Notes: generated by a model from the letters alone, not told the origin. Counted from the first letter of the stretch, positions 33,680 through 42,582 are shown. The stretch: 64,000 bases of DNA from Donghicola tyrosinivorans (GCF_003003355.1 NZ_PVTQ01000003.1:124001-188000); one strand, 5' to 3'. Made by a program: numbers and translations.

Positions 33680-34725
33680 GCGAGGAGGCGTCAGATAAGA
33701 AGCATGATGCTTCAGAGCAGAAATTAAGAAAGGCGCGTGAGAAGGGGCAGATACCGAAATCAACGGATGTTCTTCATTTGGCGGGTTACTGCGGACTCTG
33801 CTTCGCACTCGCGTTAGGGGGGCAAAGCTTGGTCTATGACGCCGGCGGAGCATTGCAGTCACTTTGGACTGTAGACATTAAATCATCAGATGCTGTTGCC
33901 GATATTATTGGTCGGACTTTTGCAGCTGTCTTGCCGATATTTATGTTTCCCTTATCATTCGTCCTACTCGCATTGGCTTCACAGAGATCTTTTGCCGTTT
34001 CCTCTGAGAAGATAAGGCCCAAGTTTCAACGGGTGTCCATCATCGAAAATGCTAAGCAGAAATTTGGTGCAAAGGGTTTTGTCGATTTTTTGAAGAATTC
34101 TCTGAAAATGCTTCTTCTTATTTTTCTATTTTCAATATTTTTGTGGTGGTGTCGGTTTGATGTTGTGGAATCCTTCAAATTACCGGGTGCGCAAGGATTA
34201 GTGTTAATGGTGAAGTTGTTATTATATTTTCTGATTTTAATTGTATTATCTACTTTTCCGGTCGCAATTGCGGATTTTATTTGGCAGCGTCACAGTTTCG
34301 CTCAGGAGCAGCGTATGAGTGACAAAGAAATGCGCGACGAATTTAAAGAGAATGAGGGTGATCCACACTTCAAGCAGGCGCGAAGGCAGCGTGGTCGGGA
34401 AATCGCAATGAATCGGATGTTGGCAGAGGTTCCAAATTCGGATGTGGTCATAGTTAACCCAACCCACGTAGCTGTCGCGTTGATGTGGGACCGTCAGACA
34501 GGGACAGCACCGGTTTGTGTGGCGAAGGGGCATGATGAGGTCGCTCTGAAAATTCGCTCAATTGCACTTGAAGCTGGGGTTCCGCTGCACAAGGATCCCC
34601 CTGCGGCCCGTGCAATTGATGCTGGGGTGAGTATCGGCTCAGAAATTCCGGTGGAGTTGTATTCTGCTGTAGCTGCGGCGATCAGATATGCGGACGAGAT
34701 GCGGCAGCGCGCAAGTAGGCGATGA
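33676..34725 (+). CDS. flhB: Flagellar export specificity switch FlhB
   Basis: Export gate protein of 349 residues. The N terminus KTEKATPKK-like region reads KLRKAREKGQIPKSTD; four transmembrane helices follow, and the cytoplasmic domain has the autocleavage motif NPTH at residues 261-264 (cleavage after Asn). Downstream GHDEVALKIRSIALEAGVPL is typical. FlhB switches export from rod/hook to filament substrates in response to FliK. Confidence 0.96.
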   Translation: MSEEASDKKHDASEQKLRKAREKGQIPKSTDVLHLAGYCGLCFALALGGQSLVYDAGGALQSLWTVDIKSSDAVADIIGRTFAAVLPIFMFPLSFVLLALASQRSFAVSSEKIRPKFQRVSIIENAKQKFGAKGFVDFLKNSLKMLLLIFLFSIFLWWCRFDVVESFKLPGAQGLVLMVKLLLYFLILIVLSTFPVAIADFIWQRHSFAQEQRMSDKEMRDEFKENEGDPHFKQARRQRGREIAMNRMLAEVPNSDVVIVNPTHVAVALMWDRQTGTAPVCVAKGHDEVALKIRSIALEAGVPLHKDPPAARAIDAGVSIGSEIPVELYSAVAAAIRYADEMRQRASRR

Positions 34726-34728
34726 TTT

Positions 34729-35064
34729 ATGACCGAGGATGAAAAAGCGCTACTCGAAATCGCGCAGATCTTGGCAGAAAGAAAAGGGCGTGCGCTTTCT
34801 AAACTGCGCATGATGGAAAAAGCTGCAATTGATAGAGTTGAGGGATTGCAAATCGTCAGGTCTGACGCGCATTGCGATCCCAATTGGATGACGCGGCCTT
34901 TAGCGGGGAATTGGTCAGCTTGGGCTTCTAAAGAAATTGAGAAGACCAACCTATCCATCGCTCGGATTCGCGCGCAAATGCCTGTTACAGAGCATCAAGC
35001 GAGACTGGCATTTGGCCGCCGCCTCGCTTTGGAAGACGTATTGAAAATACTTGCCCCTAAATAG
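34729..35064 (+). CDS. Small protein at end of flhB operon, unknown
   Basis: A 111-residue, mainly helical, charged product starting at ATG 34729, three bases after flhB. Notable segments are EIAQILAERKGRALSKLRMM and ARLAFGRRLALEDVLK. No signal peptide or family was recognised; a FliJ-like or chaperone role is possible from size and place but unsupported by motif. It is the last gene of the flagellar cluster, and its composition matches the AT-richer genes upstream. Confidence 0.6.
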   Translation: MTEDEKALLEIAQILAERKGRALSKLRMMEKAAIDRVEGLQIVRSDAHCDPNWMTRPLAGNWSAWASKEIEKTNLSIARIRAQMPVTEHQARLAFGRRLALEDVLKILAPK

Positions 35065-35154
35065 TGGAAAGCACCAACTCAAGAGACTGGATAGACGTGT
35101 AACAGATGCATTCCGGTTTTATTCAAGCACTACTCGCCATAAAGGAGACCAAAT

Positions 35155-35244
35155 ATGACACATAAACACAGCGAAGGCTTCAAGCGAGAAGCTCCTGCCG
35201 TCCTGTTGAGCAGCGGCCAGGCAAGACGGCAGGTTGTCTGCTAA
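35155..35244 (+). pseudogene. Truncated IS transposase OrfA fragment
   Basis: A 29-codon frame after an AAAGGAGA ribosome site. The product has HSEGFKREAPAVLLSSGQ then ARRQVVC before a stop. This matches the N-terminal helix-turn-helix start of IS3-type OrfA (HSAEFKREAV...SG...RQVA). The rest of the element is missing. It sits between the last flagellar gene and tRNA-Thr. Confidence 0.6.
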
Positions 35245-35247
35245 TCT

Positions 35248-35263
35248 CCCCATTTTTATGGGG
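35248..35263 (+). terminator. Hairpin downstream of the OrfA fragment
   Basis: CCCCAT-TTTT-ATGGGG, six-base arms and a four-base loop, followed by GCTTTG. It could end transcription of the flagellar operon or be a relic of the IS. No long T run follows. Confidence 0.4.
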
Positions 35264-35391
35264 GCTTTGTCGTGGAATTTCCGCACCCCCCCTCTGGTCA
35301 GATTTTGACCCAGAATGGTCCCCAAAATGGTCCAGTGAAATTCTGCAACCATCTGTTTTCGAATGTTTTCTTGGAGATACTTGGGAAGAAG

Positions 35392-35467
35392 TGGTGCCGG
35401 TAAAGGGACTCGAACCCCCGACCCCATCATTACGAATGACGTGCTCTACCAGCTGAGCTATACCGGC
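35392..35467 (-). tRNA. tRNA-Thr (CGT)
   Basis: Reading the minus strand, the 76 bases fold into a full cloverleaf: seven-base acceptor GCCGGTA/TACCGGC, D arm GCTC...GAGC, anticodon loop TTCGTAA with anticodon CGT, T loop TTCGAGT, and an encoded CCA end. The anticodon reads ACG (threonine). The T stem has two G-U pairs. The tRNA lies at the boundary between the AT-rich flagellar tail and the hem genes, a common integration point. Confidence 0.95.
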
Positions 35468-35497
35468 ACTTCTTCGGATGACCGCAGAGCGATCATT

Positions 35498-35529
35498 GTG
35501 GGGTGCGCTTTAGCACCAGAGCACCCCAC
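35498..35529 (-). terminator. Hairpin after hemY
   Basis: A nine-base inverted repeat (GTGGGGTGC / GCACCCCAC) with a 14-base loop, about ten bases downstream of the hemY stop on the minus strand. No T run follows, so efficiency is uncertain. Confidence 0.5.
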
Positions 35530-35538
35530 GGAAAAGAC

Positions 35539-37035
35539 TTATTTTGCAGTCTCGTCTTTGGTTGCCGCATCCACCACTTGGGCTTCTTCGACGACCACAT
35601 CGGCATCAGCAGCAGGCTCGGTGGTGGTGGGAACCAGCGCGTTGGCCTCTTCACGGGGGCTGCCAACGATCAGGGGCAGCATTTCCGCGTTCAGACCAGT
35701 GGTCGACATCATCTGAGCCGGCGGCTTGCGCCACGTCAGAGTGTCAAAGCCGCCGCAGTTCTCACAGACCGGCACCCAGTCGCCGTGGATGTGGTTACAG
35801 CTGTCACAGATCCACGACGGGCCACGGGGCGCGGTCACAGCGCGGGCCAGCCAGCCACGGACAACCGCATCCTCAGCGCCTTCGCCACGCTCAATCGCGG
35901 CCATCAGGGTCAGGGTGCGGGTGTTAGGATCAGTTTGCGCCAGATCGCCCATCGCGCGACGGGCCGCAGGAAAGTCCTCAGCGGCGATGTTCAGCTCTGC
36001 CAGCAGCATCTTGGTTTCAGGGTGATCCTGATGGCTGTTGGTCAGCAAGCCAAAACGCTTGATACGCTGCGCGGGGGTCTCGTTGGGTTGGATTTCGGCG
36101 AAAACCTCAGCCAGATCGGGGTGCGGAGAAACGTTCCACGCCTTGCGGATCACGCGGGTGGCGTATTTCGGCTTGCCCTTGGCGATGTAGCCACGCGCAG
36201 CCATAGCGGCGGCGGGGATCAGATCGGGCGACAGACGGTTGGCTTCGATTGCTTCTTCGCGGGCCTCAATGGTGGCGTTGTCGTCGATCACCACCTTGGC
36301 TTCGCTCAGGGCCAGAACTGCATCGCGGCGCTTGTGGACATCGCGGGGCAGGGTGCCGGTCTTCAGCTTGGTCGCAAGCGTCTTGCGGGCCCCTTTCCAG
36401 TCACCACTTTCCGCCTGAAGACGCAGCAGCAGATCCTGGGTTTCTTCGTGCTTGGGCTTGATGGCAAAAGCAGTTTCCGCCAGCTTCAGCGCAACCTCGT
36501 TGTTGCCCTCGGACATGCGCTGTTTCATCAAGCCGCGCACGCCGACAAAGCGGGTGCGCTGGTCTTTCAGAAGCTCTTTGTAAACACGGTCGGCGGTCTT
36601 CTTGTCACCAATCATCTCGGCCGCTTGGGCGGTGATCAGGTTGGTCAGTTCGGGGCGGTTCAGGTATTTGTCCGCCTGATCTGCCTTTTTCATCGCCTCG
36701 CGGCCTTCGCCGGAAGCAAGGGCCAGCATCCCGTCAGACAGCGCCTTGAAACCTTTGCGCTCGCGCGAGCGGTCAAAGTAGCGGCTGATGGCGGTCTCAT
36801 CTCCGTTGATAAAGCGCAGGATCGCCACAAGGAACCCGACAACCTTCATCAGGATCCAGATGGCCAGAACCAGCAGCAGCGCACCGACGACCGATTGCAG
36901 CGGACCCAGATTGAATTCCATCCCACCAAAGGCAATACGGACGCCGCCTTCGGCTTCCAGCAGATAACCGGCTCCCAGCGTCAGCAGGGAGACGATAACA
37001 ACAAACAGAATAATTTTCGTGAGCGACCAGAGCAT
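35539..37035 (-). CDS. hemY: HemY-like TPR membrane protein with C-terminal zinc ribbon
   Basis: A 498-residue protein with two N-terminal transmembrane helices (IILFVVIVSLLTLGAG and VVGALLLVLAIWILMKVVGF), then a TPR-like helical array to about residue 400. A C-terminal CxxC...CxxC zinc ribbon follows (Cys410, 413, 424, 427), and then a disordered acidic tail. HemY of this type is linked to heme biosynthesis by operon structure, but its biochemical role is unsettled (it is not the Bacillus HemY oxidase). It is downstream of mic60 in an apparent hemD-mic60-hemY operon. Confidence 0.88.
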   Translation of the reverse strand: MLWSLTKIILFVVIVSLLTLGAGYLLEAEGGVRIAFGGMEFNLGPLQSVVGALLLVLAIWILMKVVGFLVAILRFINGDETAISRYFDRSRERKGFKALSDGMLALASGEGREAMKKADQADKYLNRPELTNLITAQAAEMIGDKKTADRVYKELLKDQRTRFVGVRGLMKQRMSEGNNEVALKLAETAFAIKPKHEETQDLLLRLQAESGDWKGARKTLATKLKTGTLPRDVHKRRDAVLALSEAKVVIDDNATIEAREEAIEANRLSPDLIPAAAMAARGYIAKGKPKYATRVIRKAWNVSPHPDLAEVFAEIQPNETPAQRIKRFGLLTNSHQDHPETKMLLAELNIAAEDFPAARRAMGDLAQTDPNTRTLTLMAAIERGEGAEDAVVRGWLARAVTAPRGPSWICDSCNHIHGDWVPVCENCGGFDTLTWRKPPAQMMSTTGLNAEMLPLIVGSPREEANALVPTTTEPAADADVVVEEAQVVDAATKDETAK

Positions 37036-37046
37036 GCGGCGAGCCT

Positions 37047-38513
37047 TTAGTTAGAATTCAGGTTTTGCGACAGCGTTTCGGCCGCAGCGAGAGCATCCTG
37101 ACGCAGTTGCGCCTGTTCGACCCAAGGGGCCATCGCCGCACGGGCGGCCTCGGGCAGAGCCGAGATTTCCGACAGCGCATCCGACAGGCGCGCATCTTTC
37201 ACCGCAGCTTCGGCACGGCTGAGCACCGCATCGGCGCTGTCACCTTCTTTGGGTTCCAGCGAACGGGCGCCCAGTTGATTCAGCAAGAAGGCACCCAGAC
37301 GTTCCTGCGTGTCACCTTCAGCGGTCAGCGCGCGGGCCTCACCCAAGGCATCGCGGGCATAGTCAGGGTAGCTGGCCTGAAGCTGCGCCAGGCTGGGAAT
37401 GCCATCTTCTGCCAATGTGGACAGAGTGGCAGGAACCTCAACAGCCGAGACACCCTGAAGGTCCGACAGGGCAGGGGCAAAGGGCGTGCCCGCATCCAGC
37501 GAGGATTGCAGGCGGGTCATCGCCGCACGGGCCAGCGCCTGACGCGAAGTCTCCTCAGCAGCTTTTTCGGCCTCAACGGCTTCGGCGGCCATGTCTTCGA
37601 TCTGGACGCGCTGATCTTCGATCTCTTTACGCAGACCGGCCACGGCATCCTCAAAGGACGAAACCGCCGCTTCCGAGGACGCTTCGATCGGGCGCTGTTC
37701 CAGTTCCGTCAGACGGGTGTCCAGTGCGGTCAGCTGTTCGCCAAGACCGCCGATCTGGCCCGTCAGAGCGCCCAGTTGATCAGTCAGTCCCGAAACCGAC
37801 GCATTCACAGGGCCCAGATCAGGCATTTCGGGCGCGGCTGCATTTTCCAGCGCGTTCAGGCGATCCGACAATGCACCCAGATCAGACTGCATCTGCGCGG
37901 TCGAGCTTTCCTCTTCTGCCGCCTCCGCACCAGCCGCAAAGGGGCCGACCTGATACATGTAAGTAGTGACACCAAAGCCAATCGCTGCGGCTGCAACGCC
38001 GCCAAGCAGCATCGGGAAGAAACCGCCCTTGCGCTCGACCCGTTCAATCACCTTTTCGGTGACGACGGGAGCAGGGGTTTCCTGCACCGCAGCAACTTCG
38101 GGCTTTTCCTCCGGCTCAGGGTCTGCCGCCGGTTCTTCAACGGTGGTCTCGGTCACGTCTTCGGTGACGGTTTCCTCGATGATTTCAGCATCTTCGATGG
38201 TCGGTTCCGACGCCTCTTCCAACGCGACCTCTTCGGTCCCCTCGGTGGTCTCGACCTCAGCAACCGTCTCTTCTTCGGCAGCGGCGGGCGCGTCCTCGGG
38301 CTGGTCTTCTGCCTGTGAAACCGCTTCTTCTACGGCCTCTTCAACAACAGTCTCATCCGCGACAACTTCGGCTTCGGGGGTGGCGTCCTCGGACACGACC
38401 TCGGTGGTCTCTTCAACAGTGACGGTGGTTTCCTCAGTCACTTCGATCGGCGTTTCGACCTTGTTGGTTTCCTCGGCTGCCTCTTTCTGAGCCTTGGAAG
38501 AACGTTTCGCCAT
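37047..38513 (-). CDS. mic60: Alphaproteobacterial Mic60 (mitofilin homologue)
   Basis: A 488-residue protein with a long Glu/Val/Thr-rich N-terminal region, one transmembrane helix (PMLLGGVAAAAIGFGVTTYM), a long coiled coil (about residues 210-330) and a C-terminal mitofilin-like domain (ARAAMTRLQSSLDAGTPFAP, DALSEISALPEAARAAMAPW). Alphaproteobacterial Mic60 genes are known beside heme biosynthesis genes, and mitochondrial Mic60 organises crista junctions; bacterial homologues are linked to intracytoplasmic membranes. ATG at 38513. The 11-base gap to hemY suggests co-transcription. Confidence 0.85.
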   Translation of the reverse strand: MAKRSSKAQKEAAEETNKVETPIEVTEETTVTVEETTEVVSEDATPEAEVVADETVVEEAVEEAVSQAEDQPEDAPAAAEEETVAEVETTEGTEEVALEEASEPTIEDAEIIEETVTEDVTETTVEEPAADPEPEEKPEVAAVQETPAPVVTEKVIERVERKGGFFPMLLGGVAAAAIGFGVTTYMYQVGPFAAGAEAAEEESSTAQMQSDLGALSDRLNALENAAAPEMPDLGPVNASVSGLTDQLGALTGQIGGLGEQLTALDTRLTELEQRPIEASSEAAVSSFEDAVAGLRKEIEDQRVQIEDMAAEAVEAEKAAEETSRQALARAAMTRLQSSLDAGTPFAPALSDLQGVSAVEVPATLSTLAEDGIPSLAQLQASYPDYARDALGEARALTAEGDTQERLGAFLLNQLGARSLEPKEGDSADAVLSRAEAAVKDARLSDALSEISALPEAARAAMAPWVEQAQLRQDALAAAETLSQNLNSN

Positions 38514-38564
38514 GGTCTAAACCCTCTCGTTTCAAGCAACTTCAGCCTATTAAATAAGGGCACA

Positions 38565-39305
38565 TTAGCCCCTTGTCTCGCCTGTCTCAAGAAATCCGTA
38601 TGTGTCGAATAGTCCTGTGACAGCTTGCGTCATCGCCATGCTATCGGGACGTGAGGCAATAACTGTTGTTTTTGCCCATCCGCGCGGCAATTCTGCCGCG
38701 ACCGCCCAACTCATAGCGACAACATAACGCGGCCCCGATGCAGAGGTTTGCTCTGCCACCAATGCCGCGCTTCTTGGTGAGAACAACGGCACGACGACTG
38801 GTCCGGTTCCCTCCAACAACCCGATAGCCTGCGTGTCGAGACACTGCGCGACCTGTTCATAAAGCACAATATCCCGCGTAAGGATTCCGTGGGTGCTAAG
38901 CCGCCCTGTGATGTTTCCGCGGGCATGTTCACCCCGAATATGCAGCAGCGGGGACTTTGGCCCGAACCGTAACATTGCGTCCACCAACTCGTCAGCGTCG
39001 GCACCCATGGTTTCGGCTTCAAACCCCGCTGCACGCGCAGCATCGCGTGCCCTTGTGCCAACGCAGAAAACCGGCAGATCGCGGCGGGTGGTCAGATGGG
39101 TCAGCGGGGGGATTGCGGCCTCGGACGTGACGATCAGCCCGCGCACCGCATCCAGCGCCAAAGTCTCGGGAACGGGCTTGATCCGGATCACCGGTGACAC
39201 GTGCATCGGCACCGCGCAGGGCAGGGCGTCGCGCAACTCTTGCGCGAATCTGTCCGCGCCGGGCTGGGGGCGGGTGATCAGGATGCTGGCTTTGGGCCGT
39301 GTCAT
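38565..39305 (-). CDS. hemD: Uroporphyrinogen-III synthase HemD
   Basis: Cyclises hydroxymethylbilane to uroporphyrinogen III. The protein is about 246 residues with the N-terminal ILITRPQPGADRFAQEL, a mid-region GLIVTSEAAIPPL, VFCVGTRARDAARAAGFEA and C-terminal VVVPLFSPRSAALVAEQ. HemD proteins are poorly conserved, but this order is characteristic. ATG at 39305 gives the usual N terminus; ATG at 39320 is an alternative. It is divergent from tsaD. hemC is not in the window. Confidence 0.9.
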   Translation of the reverse strand: MTRPKASILITRPQPGADRFAQELRDALPCAVPMHVSPVIRIKPVPETLALDAVRGLIVTSEAAIPPLTHLTTRRDLPVFCVGTRARDAARAAGFEAETMGADADELVDAMLRFGPKSPLLHIRGEHARGNITGRLSTHGILTRDIVLYEQVAQCLDTQAIGLLEGTGPVVVPLFSPRSAALVAEQTSASGPRYVVAMSWAVAAELPRGWAKTTVIASRPDSMAMTQAVTGLFDTYGFLETGETRG

Positions 39306-39379
39306 GGGGCTCGGTATCATTGCAGGCGTGTGGCCCCAGTGCTAACTGCTGGAAAACCCTTCGGCAATGAAAGAGCGAC

Positions 39380-40465
39380 ATGGCCCTGACGATCCTTGGC
39401 ATCGAAAGCAGTTGCGACGATACAGGCGCCGCCATTGTGCGCGGCGATGCGGGCGCGGCCCGTGTTCTGTCGAATGTGGTCATGGGTCAGGCCGAACTGC
39501 ACGCAGCCTTCGGCGGTGTCGTCCCCGAGATCGCCGCCCGCGCCCATGCCGAAAAGGTCGATCTGGCCGTCCGGCAAGCGTTGTCCGAGGCGATGGTGTC
39601 CTTGTCCGACATCGACGCCGTTGCTGTCACAGCAGGGCCGGGCCTGATCGGCGGTGTGCTGTCGGGCGTCATGTGCGCCAAGGGTATCGCCGCTGCACGG
39701 GGCCTGCCCCTGATCGGGGTGAACCATCTGGCGGGCCACGCCCTGACGCCGCGCCTGACCGACGGGCTGGCGTTTCCCTACCTGATGCTGCTGGTCTCTG
39801 GCGGGCACTGCCAGTTCCTGATCGTGCGCGGCCCCGATGACTTTACCCGTCTTGGCGGCACAATTGATGACGCCCCCGGCGAGGCGTTCGACAAAGTCGC
39901 CCGCTTGCTGGCCCTGCCGCAACCCGGCGGCCCCTCGGTCGAGACGCGGGCGAAAGAGGGAGACGCCAAGCGTTTCCGTTTTCCCCGTCCGCTACTGGAT
40001 CGGGAAGGCTGCGATATGTCCTACTCGGGCCTCAAAACCGCTGTGCTTCGGGCGCGGGATGAGGTGATGACGGACAATACCCTGACCGCGCAAGACCAAG
40101 CCGACCTTTGCGCCGGTTTCCAAGAGGCCGTTTGCGCCGTGCTAGCCGAAAAAACCCGCCGTGCCTTGGCGGTCTATATGGCGGAAAACCCTGCGCAGCC
40201 GATGATCGCCGTCGCGGGCGGCGTGGCCGCGAACCAAGCCATTCGCGGTGCTTTGACCACAGTGGCGGCAGAAGCGGGCGCAGGTTTCACCGCGCCGCCC
40301 CTTAGCCTTTGCACCGACAACGGCGCGATGATCGCCTACGCGGGGCTGGAACGTTTCGCCACCGGCGAGACCGACGGCATGGATTTGCAGGCCCGCCCGC
40401 GCTGGCCGCTAGACAAAACCGCCGCGCCCTTGGTGGGCAGCGGCAAGAAAGGAGCCAAGGCATGA
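39380..40465 (+). CDS. tsaD: tRNA threonylcarbamoyl transferase TsaD
   Basis: Catalytic subunit of the t6A37 tRNA modification complex. The 361-residue protein starts [18 protein letters not shown], contains [15 protein letters not shown] and the metal-binding histidines H116 and H120 in VNHLAGHAL, and later FCAGFQEAV-like and [14 protein letters not shown] blocks. Its partner tsaE lies about 9.7 kb away in this window. It overlaps gpsA by ATGA. Confidence 0.97.
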   Translation: MALTILGIESSCDDTGAAIVRGDAGAARVLSNVVMGQAELHAAFGGVVPEIAARAHAEKVDLAVRQALSEAMVSLSDIDAVAVTAGPGLIGGVLSGVMCAKGIAAARGLPLIGVNHLAGHALTPRLTDGLAFPYLMLLVSGGHCQFLIVRGPDDFTRLGGTIDDAPGEAFDKVARLLALPQPGGPSVETRAKEGDAKRFRFPRPLLDREGCDMSYSGLKTAVLRARDEVMTDNTLTAQDQADLCAGFQEAVCAVLAEKTRRALAVYMAENPAQPMIAVAGGVAANQAIRGALTTVAAEAGAGFTAPPLSLCTDNGAMIAYAGLERFATGETDGMDLQARPRWPLDKTAAPLVGSGKKGAKA

Positions 40466-41418
40466 CGATTGCGGTACTGGGGGCAGGGGCCTTTGGCACC
40501 GCATTGGCAATTGCTCTGTCCGATCAAGGTGTGACCCTCTGGGCGCGCGATGCCGCCGCCGTTCAGGCCATGCAGGACGCCCGCGAAAACGCGGCCCGCC
40601 TGCCGAAGATCCCGTTTCCCGATGGCCTGACTATCACCGCCGATCTGGGGCAGGCATGCGCCGCCGACACCATCCTGATGGCCGTGCCCATGCAAGCCAC
40701 CGCCAAATTCGCCGAGATGAACGCGGCCCTGCTGCGGGACAAGGTAATCGTTGGCTGTTCCAAGGGAATCGACATGGACAGTCTGCGCGGCTCGACCGCG
40801 ATCCTGTCTGATCTGACCGCCTCTCCCGCCGTTCTGACCGGACCCAGCTTTGCGATCGACATCGCGCGGGGCCTGCCAACTGCGCTGACCCTTGCCTGCG
40901 CGGACAAATCCTTGGGCGAACGGCTGCAACAGCAACTTAGTACGCCGGTCCTGCGGCTTTACCGCTCGGGCGATCCGCAAGGGGCCGAGCTTGGCGGTGC
41001 GTTGAAGAACGTGATCGCCATCGCCTCGGGCGCGGTGATCGGGGCAGGGCTTGGGGACAGCGCCCGCGCCGCCCTGATGACCCGCGGCTTCACCGAAATG
41101 CAGCGACTGGCGCAGGCCCTTGGTGCGCGGCCCGAAACCCTGCTGGGTCTGTCGGGCTTTGGCGATCTGACGCTGACCTGCACATCGCCCACCAGCCGGA
41201 ACTATGCCTATGGCTTTGCCCTTGGCAAAGGCGCGGAATGGGACGCCAAGATCACCGTCGAAGGGGCCGCGACCGCCCGCGCTGTCGCGCGACTGGCGCA
41301 GGCCCGCCAGATCGACATGCCGATCACACAAGTTGTTGCCGCGCTGGTCGAAGGACGGCTAGATGTGGCGCAAGGGATGCAAATGCTGCTGTCCCGACCA
41401 CTGAAAGAGGAAAGCTGA
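40462..41418 (+). CDS. gpsA: Glycerol-3-phosphate dehydrogenase GpsA
   Basis: NAD(P)-dependent enzyme making sn-glycerol 3-phosphate for phospholipids. The 318-residue protein begins [19 protein letters not shown] (dinucleotide-binding GxGxxG), has VGCSKGID and [14 protein letters not shown], and the active-site region [24 protein letters not shown] precedes ATG at 40462. Coupled to tsaD upstream and the YciI gene downstream (one-base TGATG overlap). Confidence 0.96.
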   Translation: MTIAVLGAGAFGTALAIALSDQGVTLWARDAAAVQAMQDARENAARLPKIPFPDGLTITADLGQACAADTILMAVPMQATAKFAEMNAALLRDKVIVGCSKGIDMDSLRGSTAILSDLTASPAVLTGPSFAIDIARGLPTALTLACADKSLGERLQQQLSTPVLRLYRSGDPQGAELGGALKNVIAIASGAVIGAGLGDSARAALMTRGFTEMQRLAQALGARPETLLGLSGFGDLTLTCTSPTSRNYAYGFALGKGAEWDAKITVEGAATARAVARLAQARQIDMPITQVVAALVEGRLDVAQGMQMLLSRPLKEES

Positions 41419-41690
41419 TGCTCTACGCCCTGACCGCCCGCGACAAAGCCGGCGCGCTTGAAATCCGCAAGGCCAACCGCGACGCCCATCTGGCGTACAT
41501 CAAAGACACCGGCGTTGTGGCCATGGCTGGCCCGCTGCTGGACGACGCAGGCGAGATGTGCGGTTCGCTGGTCATACTGGACGTCGAAGACATGGCCGCA
41601 GCACAGGCGTGGGCCGCGGGCGATCCCTACAAAGCCGCCGACCTCTTCGAGAGCGTCGAGATCATCGCTTGGAAGAAGGTCATCGGCTGA
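41418..41690 (+). CDS. YciI-family protein
   Basis: A 90-residue alpha/beta protein of the YciI (dimeric ferredoxin-like) family: [20 protein letters not shown], then HLAYIKDTGVVAMAGPLLDD and a C-terminal AADLFESVEIIAWKKV. Its function in cells is not established, though some YciI proteins are linked to small-molecule turnover. It overlaps gpsA and the EVE gene by one base each, so the four genes from tsaD form one operon. Confidence 0.88.
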   Translation: MLYALTARDKAGALEIRKANRDAHLAYIKDTGVVAMAGPLLDDAGEMCGSLVILDVEDMAAAQAWAAGDPYKAADLFESVEIIAWKKVIG

Positions 41691-42112
41691 TGCGCTACTG
41701 GCTGTTCAAATCCGAGCCCGACACATGGTCGTGGACCGATCAGGTCGCCAAAGGTGACGCGGGCGAGGAATGGAACGGCGTGCGAAACTACCAAGCCCGC
41801 AATTTCATGCGAGAGATGAAGCTGGGTGATCTTGGCTTTTTCTACCATTCGCAAAAGGACAAGGCGCTGGTCGGCATTGTGACGATCTGCGCCGAGTCCC
41901 ACCCCGACAGCACCACGGACGATCCCCGTTGGGATTGCGTAGACGTCAAGGCTGTCGCGCCTCTACCCAAGCCGGTCACTTTGGATCAGGTTAAGAACGA
42001 CCCGCGTCTGGCCGAGATGGCCTTGGTCAAGCAGTCGCGCCTGTCGGTTCAGCCTGTGACCGCCGATGAATGGCAAATTCTCTGCGATTTAGCGGGATAT
42101 GAGGTATCCTGA
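41690..42112 (+). CDS. EVE-domain protein
   Basis: A 140-residue protein consisting of an EVE (PUA-like) domain: MRYWLFKSEPDTWSWTDQV, then EWNGVRNYQARNFMREM, GDLGFFYHSQKDKALVGIV and ALVKQSRLSVQPVT. EVE domains bind modified bases in nucleic acids; the substrate here is unknown. Start at 41690 overlaps the YciI stop. No fused nuclease or ligase domain is present. Confidence 0.92.
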   Translation: MRYWLFKSEPDTWSWTDQVAKGDAGEEWNGVRNYQARNFMREMKLGDLGFFYHSQKDKALVGIVTICAESHPDSTTDDPRWDCVDVKAVAPLPKPVTLDQVKNDPRLAEMALVKQSRLSVQPVTADEWQILCDLAGYEVS

Positions 42113-42142
42113 TCCAAAGATATTGGTTTAGGAGGATTCCTG

Positions 42143-42538
42143 ATGTCCCTGATTTCTGTATTGGTGGCCGCCCTTGCGGGCTGGCTATTCGGCGCCGCAT
42201 GGTACATGGCCCTGTCGAAAGAGTGGTTGGCCGCCACTGGAATTCCTTGCGACGAGAATGGAAAACCCGAAGGAAACAACAGCGCGTTGCCCTTTGTCCT
42301 TTCAGCCGTTGCGATGATCTTTGTCGCCGGCTTTATGCGGCACATCTTTGCCTCTGCAGGGATCACTGGCGTTGGAATGGGGCTGGTCGGGGGCTTCGGG
42401 ATCGGGCTGTTCTTCATCTCGCCCTGGATCATGATCAACAACGCCTATGAATCGCGCCCGTTCAAGCTGACGCTAATCAACGGCGGGTACGCCACCTTTG
42501 GCTGCGCCATCATGGGCGCGGTGCTGACGATTTTCTGA
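42143..42538 (+). CDS. DUF1761 membrane protein
   Basis: A 131-residue protein with four predicted transmembrane helices (SLISVLVAALAGWLFGAAWY, ALPFVLSAVAMIFVAGFM, GMGLVGGFGIGLFFISPW, TFGCAIMGAVLTIF), matching DUF1761. Function unknown. A ribosome site (AGGAGG) precedes the ATG. It ends the tsaD operon ahead of a strong hairpin. Confidence 0.8.
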   Translation: MSLISVLVAALAGWLFGAAWYMALSKEWLAATGIPCDENGKPEGNNSALPFVLSAVAMIFVAGFMRHIFASAGITGVGMGLVGGFGIGLFFISPWIMINNAYESRPFKLTLINGGYATFGCAIMGAVLTIF

Positions 42539-42543
42539 AAAAC

Positions 42544-42582
42544 AAACGGGGTCCGACCAAACACCTTGGCCAGACCCCGTTT
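42544..42582 (+). terminator. Terminator hairpin after the tsaD operon
   Basis: AAACGGGGTC pairs with GACCCCGTTT (ten bases) with a 19-base loop, starting five bases after the DUF1761 stop. The arm ends in TTT. It may act in both directions, since the next gene is on the other strand. Confidence 0.8.

Noticed and set aside
35503-37050. Long open frame opposite hemY
   Set aside because: A shadow of the HemY gene; the opposite-strand protein has recognisable helices and a zinc ribbon.
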